64,000 nucleotides of DNA. Origin: Heliocidaris erythrogramma (Eukaryota; Echinodermata; Echinoidea; Camarodonta; Echinometridae). This document shows positions 1-10,165 of this stretch, in pieces. The stretch is taken from the NCBI GenBank assembly GCA_025617745.1, contig CM046872.1:1426001-1490000 (forward strand), written 5' to 3'. The position numbers were made by a program, and so were the translations under genes. Every line of letters begins with the position of its first letter. Within the stretch, counting starts at the first letter, position 1. The notes under the pieces were generated by a model. That model did no database searches and was not told the DNA's origin. It saw nothing but the letters and a program-made list of their open reading frames with translations.

Positions 1-1185
1 GGCGTGCGTCGGTTCGATTTACATTCGATACGCCTCAGCTTACCTTGACTGCATTAATTGTAACCCAGGGGGTAATTATCAGATAATCGACAGGTACTGT
101 CAATCTTTAAAAGCTATTAAAATAGCTTTTTAATTAAAAAAAATAAGGTTAATTCAACTGGATCGAAGTGGCGTGTTAAATGAAGATATACGTTTTGGCT
201 TGCCTCAGTTATTATTACAATTTGTACTGAATAATCTTGAACAAGTTGAAGCGAAAATATATAAACCCGTACATTCACTCTATCTGAGATATAATCTTGG
301 CATTGAAATGAAAAACACGATCACAAAGACTTTCAAGAAATCAGGCTATTTACCCGTTGACTACTGAATTCTTTAAATCTCATAGGCTTAATCCAGGAGC
401 TACCCGGTTCCCGTAGTCTATGGGTTAAGGCAATGCCAATGCGTCACCTATTGCAATGACATATTTATTATCCGACCATGATTTCTATAGGCAACGTATT
501 GAAATTCACTTTGAGTTGTTTTCTCGAAACGTCTTCGTGATCATGTTTCAAATAGAATTTTGAAGGGGAAAAAATATATGCAAAGTAGATTCAAGTAGTA
601 TGATCCTATCACAAGTCTTACAGCAAAATGTTACTTTTTACTAAAAGCATTCCGGCATACAAATATTAATGATTGATTTGAATGTTCAGTGGAGATCGCT
701 ATGATCCACTAATGTTTTCTTATTATCAACTAATAATGTAACAGGTAACTGGATTTTGATCGATGATAATGGTTTCTTATAATACCGATTTTACTTTTAC
801 ACCATCATTTACTGTAAACCTCCCTTGAAAAGGGCAGTTGCTTTCTTGATCACCGATGACCCCTCCGTCTTCCCTGCTTGGACATTGCAACCTTTTAGTG
901 CTTTCCGAAAGAAGAAAGATATAATCCATCTATTTCCACTTAATCCTTCAATATCAGTCCCTAGTGTAACATGTGACTGGCCTTCTATATTATGTTATAA
1001 TACTGGAGAAAGCAGGAAAGTTGTTCGAAGCTTGTGATTAGTGCGATCCATCTTTGTCAGTACCCTTAAAAAATATTTTTGGAGGTTATCATTCCCAGGG
1101 GACAGGTAGATTTGTCTATCCTGACCTCCAAGTTCCCCCCCCCCCCCCTTACACGTTTTCCCTCCTCTAACAGTTAAAGGCATTC
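1..1185. other. Gene-free AT-rich stretch
   Basis: No convincing coding frame is seen on either strand; the short open frames have no recognisable motif or splice context. A run of 14 C occurs at 1135-1148. Nothing else can be supported here. Confidence 0.6.
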
Positions 1186-1583
1186 GGTAACTTTGTGGAG
1201 GCTTGATTTAATAAACTGTTGAATTTTTATATCTGTCTTGTATAATGATGTTCACAAGGATAAATAAATAGCCAGGCGTAGAAAGGTTTTCAAATATATA
1301 ATGCTATTAGTAAGATATCTGTGACTGAATACTCCCATTTAAGAAAGCGTATGGCCATACGCTTTAGTCTAACACTGAGTCAATGGGGGAAAATGAGTCT
1401 GGCATTTCCGGTCACTTGCAGTCTGGCATTTCCGGTCACTTGCATATGTTTACTTTTGTGAAGCACATGATGATTTTGAAGTGCTTTTTTCCCCCATGGG
1501 CTTCATTTTTACACCATATTACATACACTGATAGCATGCAAGGCCAGACAGCTCAGATTTTATCAGGCCTCCACAAAGTTACC
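1186..1583. mobile_element. Small inverted-repeat (MITE-like) element
   Basis: A 17-bp perfect inverted repeat, GGTAACTTTGTGGAGGC at 1186-1202 and its reverse complement at 1567-1583, bounds about 398 bp without coding capacity. The inner edges (TTGATTTAA versus CTGATAAAA in the same sense) continue the match imperfectly. No clear target-site duplication is visible. A 24-bp unit starting GTCTGGCATTTCC is repeated head to tail at 1397-1420 and 1421-1444 inside it. It looks like a non-autonomous DNA transposon, but the family cannot be named. Confidence 0.5.
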
Positions 1584-1640
1584 TAATCACTTTAAGTGGA
1601 GTGCCCAATCCGTTTCCATTTTTGTTTTGGAATAGTCTTT

Positions 1641-2478
1641 TTAGAGAGTAACACCAATCTCTTGCTTTCACGTTTATGAGTAGCACATGAGTAGCTCTTA
1701 GTGATCGTTATCATGAAAAGTTATTGTACGATGTACTGCGAGTAAAGAACGATTTCATGAAGAAAATATTCGCTGTAAATATGATAAGTTCATTGTGTAG
1801 TGTTTGTTGACTATTTTAAAGTGCTAAATAAATAATAGATAATTGATCATGATAATAATGATAATAACTTTAAAAATGGTTATAATAATGATCATGATCA
1901 TAATCATAATCATAATCATCATGATCATAAAAGTAACTTCAAAAAAGCATCTCCAATAGTTTCAACGAACTCGTGCTTTATTCGAAGAAATAATCGAGAA
2001 AGGAATGATCCTGATGTACAAAATTCTTATTGACTGCGATAAGTCAAAATATATATATATATATATTTTTTTTTTTAGAGAGTAACACCAATCTCTTGCT
2101 TTCACGTTTATGAGTAGTACATGAGTAACTCTTAGTGATCGTTATCATGAAAAGTCATTGTACGATGTACTGCGAGTAAAGAACGATTTCATGAAGAAAA
2201 TATTCGCTGTAAATATGATAAGTTCATTGTGTAGTGTTTGTTGACTATTTTAAAGTGCTAAATAAATAATAGATAATTGATCATGATGATAATGATAATA
2301 ACTTTAAAAATGGTTGTAATAATGATCATGATCATAATCATAATCATAATCATCATGATCATAAAAGTAACTTCAAAAAAGCATCTCCAATAGTTTCAAC
2401 GAACTCGTGCTTTATTCGAAGAAATAATCGAGAAAGGAATGATCCTGATGTACAAGATTCTTATTGACTGCGATAAGT

Positions 2479-2507
<29 letters not shown>
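1641..2507. repeat. Tandem duplication, two 434-bp copies
   Basis: The segment beginning TTAGAGAGTAACACC at 1641 recurs at 2075 and the two copies stay almost identical to their ends, each closing with CTGCGATAAGTCAAAAT and an (AT)n tract. Only a few substitutions are visible by eye (for example GTAGCACATGAGTAGC versus GTAGTACATGAGTAAC), so the duplication is recent. Each copy contains a run of GATCATGATCATAATCAT-like units. No coding content is seen. Confidence 0.9.
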
Positions 2508-2509
<2 letters not shown>

Positions 2510-2746
2510 CAGTTAACAACAAAATTATTCATACCCCTTGGAAAATTAATTGCACATCACATGAATACATTTAATTATCATCTGCAAATGAATGCCGTTT
2601 CTGGTTTCAACTCATTTGCATAACAATAGAAAATGTGAATTATCCAAATTGGGTGATGTTCAAAATTATTCATACCCTTGGTGATCTATTGACTTTGTCA
2701 ATCAGTATGAATCCAGTCCTTGTGATTAATGCTCGTAACACTTTCT

Positions 2747-2905
2747 TCACATTGTCACAATGCTTCTGGGGGTGTTTACTGAGATATCAGGCCAATACCT
2801 GGTCTTCAATGGCCCAATCTCCTTGAGGATGTTGTCCACACATGCCATCACCTGGTCTTCAGGGGATTCGATGGATTTAAAGCAGATTTTGTGTTTGCAG
2901 GTGGT
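2747..2905 (-). pseudogene. Decayed coding end in left arm of palindromic element
   Basis: On the minus strand this arm reads an open stretch containing EDQVMACVDNILKEIG followed by TRYWPDIS, ending at a stop at 2747-2749. The right arm contains a diverged version of the same peptide, which argues it descends from real protein sequence, not chance. The protein family is not recognised; it does not resemble the DDE core of Tc1 transposases that I know. It reads outward, towards the left terminus. Confidence 0.4.
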
Positions 2906-3715
2906 GTAGTTTTAGACGTCATGAGGATAGGACTATGATATTGATATTTTCGTTAATATTCCTTACATTTTAATGACAATTCTGTATCTAAGTTGAAACA
3001 AAGCACTCTTCCTAGAGAGACTTCCCTAGAGGCATTCACTGTTGCACTGTCAAGGGAAGGTATTTCCTGATACTTTTGTTCCATTATGTTTAGGGAGGCC
3101 ATGGTAGTTGTCTAAAGGTTGGATGGTGCCAATTTTATCAGTTTATTCAGTTACACTGATTGACACATTGTTGATATGGACACCTGCAAGTGGGTACTCT
3201 AGTGAAGCTTAAAATACTGATCTTTATGTTCCAGTGCACTGTCAAACTGGTAGCATTTTGTGCACTGCAGCTGGTAACATGGAGGGCATATGGTATAAAT
3301 TTGGTTTACATTCTTTTTGATATCAAGGATTGTAGCTTTCATACCAAAGATACAAAGAATATACCATACGAAGATTGATATACAGTAACAGTCAATGTGG
3401 GATGTGTATGGTACTCAAAGGTTACATACTGTTATTCATGGTGACCTGACGTTAGGGTCATGAAATGACTTTAATATCACCAACATGGCCTTCCTGAGCA
3501 GTCTGATTAAGAATGGGGCCAATGAATAAAGGTGAACCCTCCCACAGGCAGTGCAAAAGGGAAGGGCTCTTCAGGAATGGTGCTTTGCTTCATAAGTAGA
3601 TACAGAATTTTCATTAAAATGCATGGAATAAATGACCAAAAATTTCAATATCATAGTCCTGTCATCATGAAGTCGATAACTGCATCACCTGTAGGACACG
3701 AAATCTAATGAACTC

Positions 3716-3861
3716 CCTGAAGGTCAGGTGAAGGCATGTGTGGACACATCCTCAAGGAGATTGAGCCATTGGAGAACAGGTACTGGCCTGATATCCCAGC
3801 AGAGACCTCTCCCGGAAGCCTTGTGACCGTGTATTATAATAAAGTGAATTACAAGCATTAA
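3716..3861 (+). pseudogene. Decayed coding end in right arm of palindromic element
   Basis: On the plus strand the frame ending at the stop at 3859-3861 contains LKEIEPLENRYWPDIPAET and then a Val-Tyr-Tyr-Asn rich tail. It aligns with the peptide encoded on the opposite strand of the left arm. Relative to that copy one A is missing near 3747 (GTGGACACATCC versus GTGGACAACATCC), which breaks the frame, so this is a relic. Its family is unknown. Confidence 0.4.
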
Positions 3862-4131
3862 TCACAAGGATCGGATTCATACTGATTGACAAAGTCAATA
3901 AATCACCAAGGGTATGAATAATTTTGAACATCGCCCAGTTTGCATAACTCACCTTTTCTATTGTTATGCAAATGAGGTGAAACCGGAAACGGCATTCATT
4001 TGCAGATGATAACTAAATGTATTCAAGTGATGTGCAAGTAACTTCATTTAACCATTCATTTTTAGGAAAAATGCAAAAAACTAGAATTTTCCAAGGGATA
4101 TGAATAATTTTGTTGTTAACTGTATATATAT

Positions 4132-5026
4132 TGTAACGAAATCGACGCTTGCTTCCTCCAGCTGCGGTTTCGGTCAGGATAGCCCGAGCTGAAGACGTGG
4201 TACGTTTGGCGGAAATATACCACCTTGTCGAACCTGCTTTCTCTCCAAACCTTGCTTTCTCTGCAAACCGTCACTACTGTGCTATTTCTGCTAGTTTACT
4301 CTTCAGAAGTACGCAGCACCCGCACGACCATGTCCAGAAGTACGCAGCACCGCACGACCATGTCCAGAAGACTTCAGTACCGCACGACCATGTCCAGACC
4401 TAGTATTAGTAGATTATCATCCACCAGCTTCCCTGCGATGAGGTGCTAAGACAGCCAGGTAAACCCAGAAATCAATCACTGGCGTAGCGATTGAACAAGT
4501 TATTCTCGAAATCCTCCAAATCAATGTTTGGAAAGACTGTGCAAAACCATCATTTGAATCATTTGGCCCGCACACCAAGCCACCCTGAAGTATCAGCCAC
4601 CGTACTATCAGGCTCGGTGAGCGCTGACTTGGCATACAGTGAATGACTCAGCCATCGACATTTTATTCAGCAAATACACCATAACATATGCAATCATATG
4701 TACAAGAAAAAGTGGTTAATTAAATACACATGCAATAATCAACTCATATTTTCCTAACTTTCCTTGCTTTGACCTAGGCAAATAACCTACCAGATTAATT
4801 GGCATAAAATGCTAAATAACTTGGTAACAATCATATAAAGCAAATATAACAACAACAAAAGTTACAGACTAAAGTATAACTAAAACATCATCTTTTCTCA
4901 GAAACGTAACATGATCGATCTCACATTTTTATAAAATGTTATTTCAATGCGGTAATCGGCCATAACAATCATTTCTATACTAAAACTTAACCTTTTTAAC
5001 GAAATTAAAAAACCAATTTCGTTACA
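4132..5026 (-). repeat. 3' LTR of the retrotransposon
   Basis: 895 bp, TG...CA with the 11-bp inverted tips TGTAACGAAAT/ATTTCGTTACA. In element orientation (minus strand) this is the downstream LTR. It contains a short internal tandem array at about 4305-4400 in which units with CGCACGACCATGTCCAGA repeat three times; the same array is present in the other LTR with small differences. One half of the LTR is GC-moderate and the other strongly AT-rich. Confidence 0.93.
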
Positions 5027-5029
5027 CAG

Positions 5030-5041
5030 CCTCCCTCCTTC
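5030..5041 (-). promoter_or_regulatory. Polypurine tract of the LTR element
   Basis: On the minus strand GAAGGAGGGAGG is followed by CTG and then the LTR start TGTAACG. This is the expected place and composition for the plus-strand primer of an LTR retrotransposon, and it fixes the element's orientation as minus. Confidence 0.8.
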
Positions 5042-5431
5042 GGCTAGCTCGGACCCCGAGCGAAAACTACCCAAAGTCTCAAGACAAAACTAAATAACAA
5101 GTTACTTCGGAAACTATGACAGGAAAACCACCTACAGTTACCAGAATGATATTCCTCTGGCATGGTCCTCCTGGGACTAATATAAAATATTAATCACTAT
5201 AAATCCAAAGTTCCTCAAACTTATCAGAACTACTCCTAGGAAACCGTTCTTGCTTATCTTCTAAAACTAACAAAACCTGAATGAATGTTACTTAGTTGTA
5301 CATTTTACTGGTAAAATTTCTACACATTTTCTGTTAAAGAGCAATAACAACAAACCTAAATTTTGTAATACAACACAAAAATGTTAAACTAAGTTATCTG
5401 TACAATGAAATATCAAACTTAGTACTACAGT

Positions 5432-5785
5432 TCATGAGCATAGTCCATCATTTCTTTCCTTCAGTCTCTTGCGTCGCCGTGCCAACCCAGACCATGCATG
5501 TCTCTCACGGTGCGATACGTCGAACTCCGAATTCTGATACTGCTCTGAGAAACGAGGAGTTGAAGTGAACCTGCACTGTTGTTCCGGATGCACGCTGCGT
5601 CGTTTCTTCCTTCTGCCCTTTCTGCGTCTTGACTTCTGCGTACCAATTTCGGGTCTGGCATCACTCTCTGGCGACCTGGCTCTCTCAACTGGGTGTTGTT
5701 CTTGTGCTTCTATGTGTAGCACCTGTCCTGGCTCTGATGCGGGAGTTTCTTTGCATGGAACCGTGCCCCATGGAGTACGCAGCTC
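5432..5785 (-). other. Open extension after the protease stop
   Basis: After the TAA at 5786-5788 the same frame stays open for 118 codons, to a stop at 5432-5434. The extension is rich in Arg and Lys (for example SRRRKGRRKKRR) with no enzymatic motif. It could be reached by readthrough, or it could be a separate small basic protein, or the fused remnant left when pol was deleted. A first in-frame Met is at 5720-5722. About 400 bp without coding signal then lead to the polypurine tract. Confidence 0.4.
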
Positions 5786-7342
5786 TTACTTCCGGCAGTC
5801 AAGAACGGCGTTCGTTTGGATTAAGAAATCCAAGCCTAGAATGCCCTGATTCTTCACCTTTGCTACCGTGATGGGGGCGTTGAAAAGCCCGTTGCCTATC
5901 TGCACTTCCAGCATCGCCTTCCCTCTGACTTGTACTGGTGTGCCATCTGCTTGCTTCACAATTGTCAAAACTGGCTGCAAAACCGGCTTCCTGTCTTCGG
6001 CGATCTGGTCGAAAACAGCTTCTGATATGAAGGTGGTTGTGGACCCAGTATCTATCAGCATGGTGAGAGGATGACCATTCACCTTCCCATCTAGAAACAG
6101 CCCCTTTCTGCTTCCTCCACCTGATGCACCAAGTGACCTGACCTGCTCACTGTCATTTCTGCTCTGTTCGTCATTCTGTCGGGTACTCCCATTCAACCCA
6201 TCTGGTACTGGTGGCGGTTGCGGTGGACCCGGACTACCATGTTGTGCAGTATACATGTCCTGTGGATTGCCACCGTTTAACACTTCTGGAACCAGTTCTG
6301 CCTGTGGAACTTCGTTTCCTCTCTGATAGTTGTAGTCTCTCTGGTAGTTGTAGTCCAGGTGACTAATTTTTGCTTCAGTTTTGGCGATTACAGCTTCCAA
6401 GGCCTTCTCTAATCGCTGTAAGTTGCTGACCTGTGTCATTGGTTCTACCTCCTCCAGAACTCGACTGTAATGAGGTGTTCGCCTGCTATCATGCCTCCTA
6501 ACCTCCATCTTGAGAAATGCTTCAGTGTTCAGCGCTGCTTCTACTGCAGCATCCAGCGTGCGTGGTTGTGCACGAAACAATCCTTCCCGGATATCTGGAT
6601 TCTCAATGGCATCAAGGAAATGACCACGAGCCAGCCTATCTTGTCCATTCTCGTCAAATTCTGGATATGCCAGCACTGACAGGTCTCGTATCTTCTGACC
6701 TAGCTCTTGCAAAGATTCATTTGGTCCTCGACGATACTGACGGAGTTCGGCCAGGTACACTTCAGCTTTTCCTGCAGGACCATATCGTTTCTGCAATCTA
6801 GCAACCAAAGTCTCGTACGTCAAACGTACACCAGGTTGTTGAGAAAGCAGTTTAACAGCTGACCCTCTCATGCAGGCTGAAAGATACCGCACTGCTTCAT
6901 CCTTCGTCCAGTCATTCACTCTGCTGCAAGCTTCGAAGTGAGTCAAATAGTCCAGAACTGATCCATGCCCATCAAACTTGTCTGGAAGTATATTTGGCTT
7001 TCTATTAACCAAATCTGCTCTGTAACTGTCATTTTGTGGATGTAATGATGTAGGCACTTCTGTTTGCCCCCTGAAGGTGGAAGCAAATTGCCTACTTCTT
7101 GGTTCTGCATGTCCAGTAGCTCCGGCGTCCGGTTGTGCGTAAATTGGGGAATCTGCAAATTGAGACGTGGTACTTGAGGACGGTACTGTTTGTTCCCTGG
7201 AACCAAAGTCTGTCCTTGGAGCGGATTTTACAGTTGGCGTGTTTGCCAACGATGCCCGAAGTTCTCTCATCATTTGGTCTACCTCGACCATACTTCTCTC
7301 TAAGTATGCCATGACAGCAGCTGGTGACGGTGGTTGTTCCAT
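5786..7342 (-). CDS. gag-pro: Gag-protease polyprotein of LTR retrotransposon
   Basis: An uninterrupted 518-residue frame starting at the Met at 7340-7342 (MEQPPSPAAV); the frame is open further upstream into the LTR, but that part would lie before the primer site. Residues about 115-285 match the capsid region of Ty3/gypsy Gag (ILPDKFDGHGSVLDYLTHFE, then the RYGPAGKAEVYLAELRQYRRG region). Residues about 305-330 look like a short coiled coil, and 330-341 hold a doubled DYNYQR. Residues about 415-513 are a retropepsin: LIDTGSTTTFIS with catalytic Asp431 and the later ILGLDFL motif. Notably, there is no CCHC zinc knuckle between capsid and protease; that segment is Pro/Gly/Asn/Gln-rich. Gag should form particles that package element RNA and the protease should cleave it, but replication would need pol supplied by another element. 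Confidence 0.92.
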   Translation of the reverse strand: MEQPPSPAAVMAYLERSMVEVDQMMRELRASLANTPTVKSAPRTDFGSREQTVPSSSTTSQFADSPIYAQPDAGATGHAEPRSRQFASTFRGQTEVPTSLHPQNDSYRADLVNRKPNILPDKFDGHGSVLDYLTHFEACSRVNDWTKDEAVRYLSACMRGSAVKLLSQQPGVRLTYETLVARLQKRYGPAGKAEVYLAELRQYRRGPNESLQELGQKIRDLSVLAYPEFDENGQDRLARGHFLDAIENPDIREGLFRAQPRTLDAAVEAALNTEAFLKMEVRRHDSRRTPHYSRVLEEVEPMTQVSNLQRLEKALEAVIAKTEAKISHLDYNYQRDYNYQRGNEVPQAELVPEVLNGGNPQDMYTAQHGSPGPPQPPPVPDGLNGSTRQNDEQSRNDSEQVRSLGASGGGSRKGLFLDGKVNGHPLTMLIDTGSTTTFISEAVFDQIAEDRKPVLQPVLTIVKQADGTPVQVRGKAMLEVQIGNGLFNAPITVAKVKNQGILGLDFLIQTNAVLDCRK

Positions 7343-7368
7343 ATTGGTGGATTTGTACTGGTCGGCAA

Positions 7369-7386
7369 ATCCCACTCCTGACACCA
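7369..7386 (-). promoter_or_regulatory. Primer binding site, tRNA-Leu type
   Basis: On the minus strand, two bases after the LTR end, the sequence reads TGGTGTCAGGAGTGGGAT. This is complementary, with one mismatch, to the 3' end of metazoan leucine tRNAs (which end ...CTGACACCA). Leucine tRNA priming is known for sea-urchin SURL/mag-type Ty3/gypsy elements. Confidence 0.85.
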
Positions 7387-7388
7387 CG

Positions 7389-8281
7389 TGTAACGAAATC
7401 GACGCTTGCTTCCTCCAGCTGCGGTTTCGGTTAGGATAGCCCGAGCTGAAGACGTGGTACGTTTGGCGGAAATATACCACCTTGTCGAACCTGCTTTCTC
7501 TCCAAACCTTGCTTTCTCTGCAAACCGTCACTACTGTGCTATTTCTGCTAGTTTACTCTTCAGAAGTACGCAGTACCGCACGACCATGTCCAGAAGTACA
7601 CAGCACCCGCACGACCATGTCCAGAAGACTTCAGTACCGCACGACCATGTCCAGACCTAGTATTAGTAGATTATCATCCACCAGCTTCCCTGCGATGAGG
7701 CGCTAAGACAGCCAGGTAAACCCAGAAATCAATCATTGGCGTAGCGATTGAACAAGTTATTCTCGAAATCCTCCAAATCAATTTTGGAAAGACTTTGCAA
7801 AACCATCATTTGAATCATTTGGCCCGCACACCAAGCCACCCTGAAGTATCAGCCACCATACTATCAGGCTTGGTGAGCGCTGACTTGGCATACAGTGAAT
7901 GACTCAGCCATTGACATTTTATTCAGCAAATACACCATAACATATGCAATCATATGTACAAGAAAAAGTGGTTAATTAAATACACATGCAATAATCAACT
8001 CATATTTTCCTAACTTTCCTTGCTTTGACCTAGGCAAATGACCTACCAGATTAATTGGCATAAAATGCTTAATAACTTGGTAAAAATCATATAAAGCAAA
8101 TATAACAACAACAAAAGTTACAGACTAAAGTGTAACTAAAACATCATCTTTTCTCAGAAACGTAACATGATCGATCTCACATTTTTATAAAATGTTATTT
8201 CAATGCGGTAATCGGCCATAACAATCATTTCTATACTAAAACTTAAGCTTTTCTACCAAATTAAAAACCAATTTCGTTACA
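7389..8281 (-). repeat. 5' LTR of the retrotransposon
   Basis: 893 bp, near-identical to 4132-5026, with the same inverted tips. In element orientation this is the upstream LTR and would carry the promoter. Differences from the other copy include CGGTTAGG versus CGGTCAGG near the start, a rearranged repeat unit near 7570-7610 and several changes in the last 40 bases (for example AAGCTTTTCTACC versus AACCTTTTTAACG). Confidence 0.93.
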
Positions 8282-8604
8282 ATATCCTTTTCAATATCAC
8301 TCAATTATTATATATCAATAACTGACAGAAAGTAAGTACCATGTGTTCTTCATAGTTTAACTTGTGAGGATAAGTATATTATACCTGCCATCTTTGTTTT
8401 CATCCATCTCAGTCTTTTTCGATGATTAGATTGCCCGGGGGTCATTGACCTCGCTCATCACGTGACTTATAGATAACGCGAGCCTCAACTGTTGACTTTA
8501 TTTTTTTTCCCGCATTTGTTACTGTAATAGTGAGAAAATTGGATGATGCTACACGGCAAGCAAGCTGCATCTGTAGTATCAATTTAATTCAAAGGAGACT
8601 CAAG

Positions 8605-8802
8605 GGCCCGAATTCACACATGAGGTTTGGTTTAAACCCCCTCCTGGGTTTTTTAAGCGTACGTGCGCACGGAATCCGATCCGGTCATATAGTTTCTTTG
8701 AGCGCACGCATGGGCAATGTGAGCTTATTTACGCTTATTTTAGTACGCTTACGGAGATTTAAACCTTACTCATGGTTTAAACCTCCTTCGTGAATTTGGG
8801 CC
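8605..8802. mobile_element. MITE with GGCCCGAATTCAC termini
   Basis: GGCCCGAATTCACACATGAG at 8605 is matched by the inverted GTGAATTTGGGCC ending at 8802, and the inverted similarity continues through GGTTTAAACC on both sides. The flanks carry AAG on each side (8602-8604 and 8803-8805), a possible 3-bp target duplication. No coding capacity in 198 bp. The tips resemble those of the element at 9860. Confidence 0.75.
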
Positions 8803-9859
8803 AAGGACTCTTGTACAAAACACTTGTTTAGTGTGCGAAATGTTTACCTGTTTTTAACGACTGAGCAAATATTTGTTTTCTCCAAATTATCAATACGAAA
8901 AGAACAAACACAACCTGCTTTTATCATTTTTTAATCTTGATTTTAAAGAAAGTAACACGTATTTCCTTTCTGTATGGAATGGATAACAATAGTACACTTG
9001 TGTTTAAAGTGGTCTATTTTGTAAGAATTGGGTTTGGAAAGAGGACAAGTTTGGTTGTTTTGGTTGGTTTTTTTTTTGCTTGTCAAAGATTTTTGGACTT
9101 AAAAATAGACACTAAAATGCTGAGGATATCAAAGTGACATTATCAGCTTGAGCGAAACGCGCCGGCCAAAACAGTGATCACGCTTAACATGCTTCATAGT
9201 CTCTCCGCACCGCCGAAGGTCATTCCGCAAACATACACACGGTCGCGTCTAAACACATAACCCTATTAAGAAATACCCCGTGTTCAAACATGGCATGTAT
9301 AATGATACCAATTTATGACAAATTGAGAAAAAAAAGCTGCGGCCAGCGACCACGCATACATCGCATTTACTGATTTCACGACCCAAATGTATATTTCACA
9401 AGTGGCACTGAATGCAGAGGTCAGAGGGGTTTTTGACAGGGCAATGGGATTTCTTAATAAGGTTATGTGTTATGTTAAGCGTGATCACTGTTCAGCGTGT
9501 TTCGTTCAGCATGTTCAGGGGATGGGAAGTTTCAGTTATCATCTTGAAAAGTTTTTAATAAAGACGTTTATCGGTAAACTCACTCTTTATGAAATGGAAC
9601 AAAGAGTCAGAAGCCATTCCAAATAATACGCCTGCGGAGTAGAACTTGTATACTATTACACTTGTTCGCGATGCTTCTTGAAATACAGCACACTGGATAA
9701 ATAACATCATCCTTGGCAGGCCCTAGTATGTTGGCTGTTCATACAAACATGTTTTCCTGAGAGTTCTTTTTGAGTATATAGGCTGACATCATTGTTCTTC
9801 TTGGCCTAGAATCATACATGTTTAAAGGTGATGTATACCTTTTGCACACTTAGAATCTA
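8803..9859. other. No gene seen
   Basis: No motif-bearing frame or splice-supported exon is visible. The open frames at 8937-9137 and 9387-9626 are short and unrecognised. Confidence 0.5.
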
Positions 9860-10165
9860 TGGCCCGTATTCTGAACTCCGGTTTAACTTAAACCATGGTC
9901 TAAATGTGTGGTTTAACTATGGGTAGCCAAATGTGACACAAATCTCTAACAGTAGATATTCAATTTATCAGCATTTTGGTAGTCAAAACTTTTAACAAAT
10001 TTCTGGGAATGATAGTAGAATAGTTTTCTTGACCATTAAAGCATGAGACCAGAATCCAGTAAACGGAAGGAAAATACAGTGGGAACAAATTTTTGACATT
10101 TTTGGCTACCCATAGTTAAACCAAACATTTAGACCATGGTTTAAGTTAAGTTCAGAATACGGGCC
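9860..10165. mobile_element. MITE with GGCCCGTATTCTGAAC termini
   Basis: A 306-bp element with inverted repeats about 68 bp long: GGCCCGTATTCTGAACTCCG onward at the left, and the complement ending GTTCAGAATACGGGCC at 10165. The inner part of the repeats matches through TTTAACTATGGGTAGCC. TAT lies on both sides (9857-9859 and 10166-10168), a candidate 3-bp target duplication as made by PIF/Harbinger-type elements. No coding content. Confidence 0.85.

Larger units (their letters stand above)
2510..4122. mobile_element. Palindromic Tc1/mariner-type element (fold-back)
   Basis: The ends are inverted copies of CAGTTAACAACAAAATTATT (2510 onward; the complement ends at 4122) and are flanked by TA on both sides, as expected of Tc1/mariner insertion, here into an (AT)n tract. 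The inverted match is not limited to the tips. It runs about 600 bp inward on each side (about 2510-3110 against 3480-4122) with indels, leaving a unique core of about 370 bp. Each arm carries the same decayed coding end reading outward (listed separately). No transposase catalytic core is visible, so the element is non-autonomous. The Tc1/mariner assignment rests on the CAGT termini and TA flanks only. Confidence 0.75.
4132..8281 (-). mobile_element. Ty3/gypsy-like LTR retrotransposon, Gag-protease only
   Basis: Two direct repeats (4132-5026 and 7389-8281) begin TGTAACGAAAT and end ATTTCGTTACA, an 11-bp terminal inverted repeat. The flanking bases are ATAT on both sides (4128-4131 and 8282-8285), consistent with a 4-bp target duplication, though in AT-rich DNA. 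Read on the minus strand, the upstream LTR is followed by a primer site matching the 3' end of tRNA-Leu and the downstream LTR is preceded by a purine tract. The 2362-bp internal region encodes Gag and an aspartic protease only; there is no reverse transcriptase, RNase H or integrase. By eye the LTRs differ at roughly 20 positions, so insertion is fairly recent. The element landed 9 bp beyond the right tip of the palindromic Tc1-type element. Confidence 0.93.

Noticed and set aside
5461..7206. Several plus- and minus-strand frames overlapping the retrotransposon
   Set aside because: They are shadows of the gag-pro frame or of the basic extension and have no motif.
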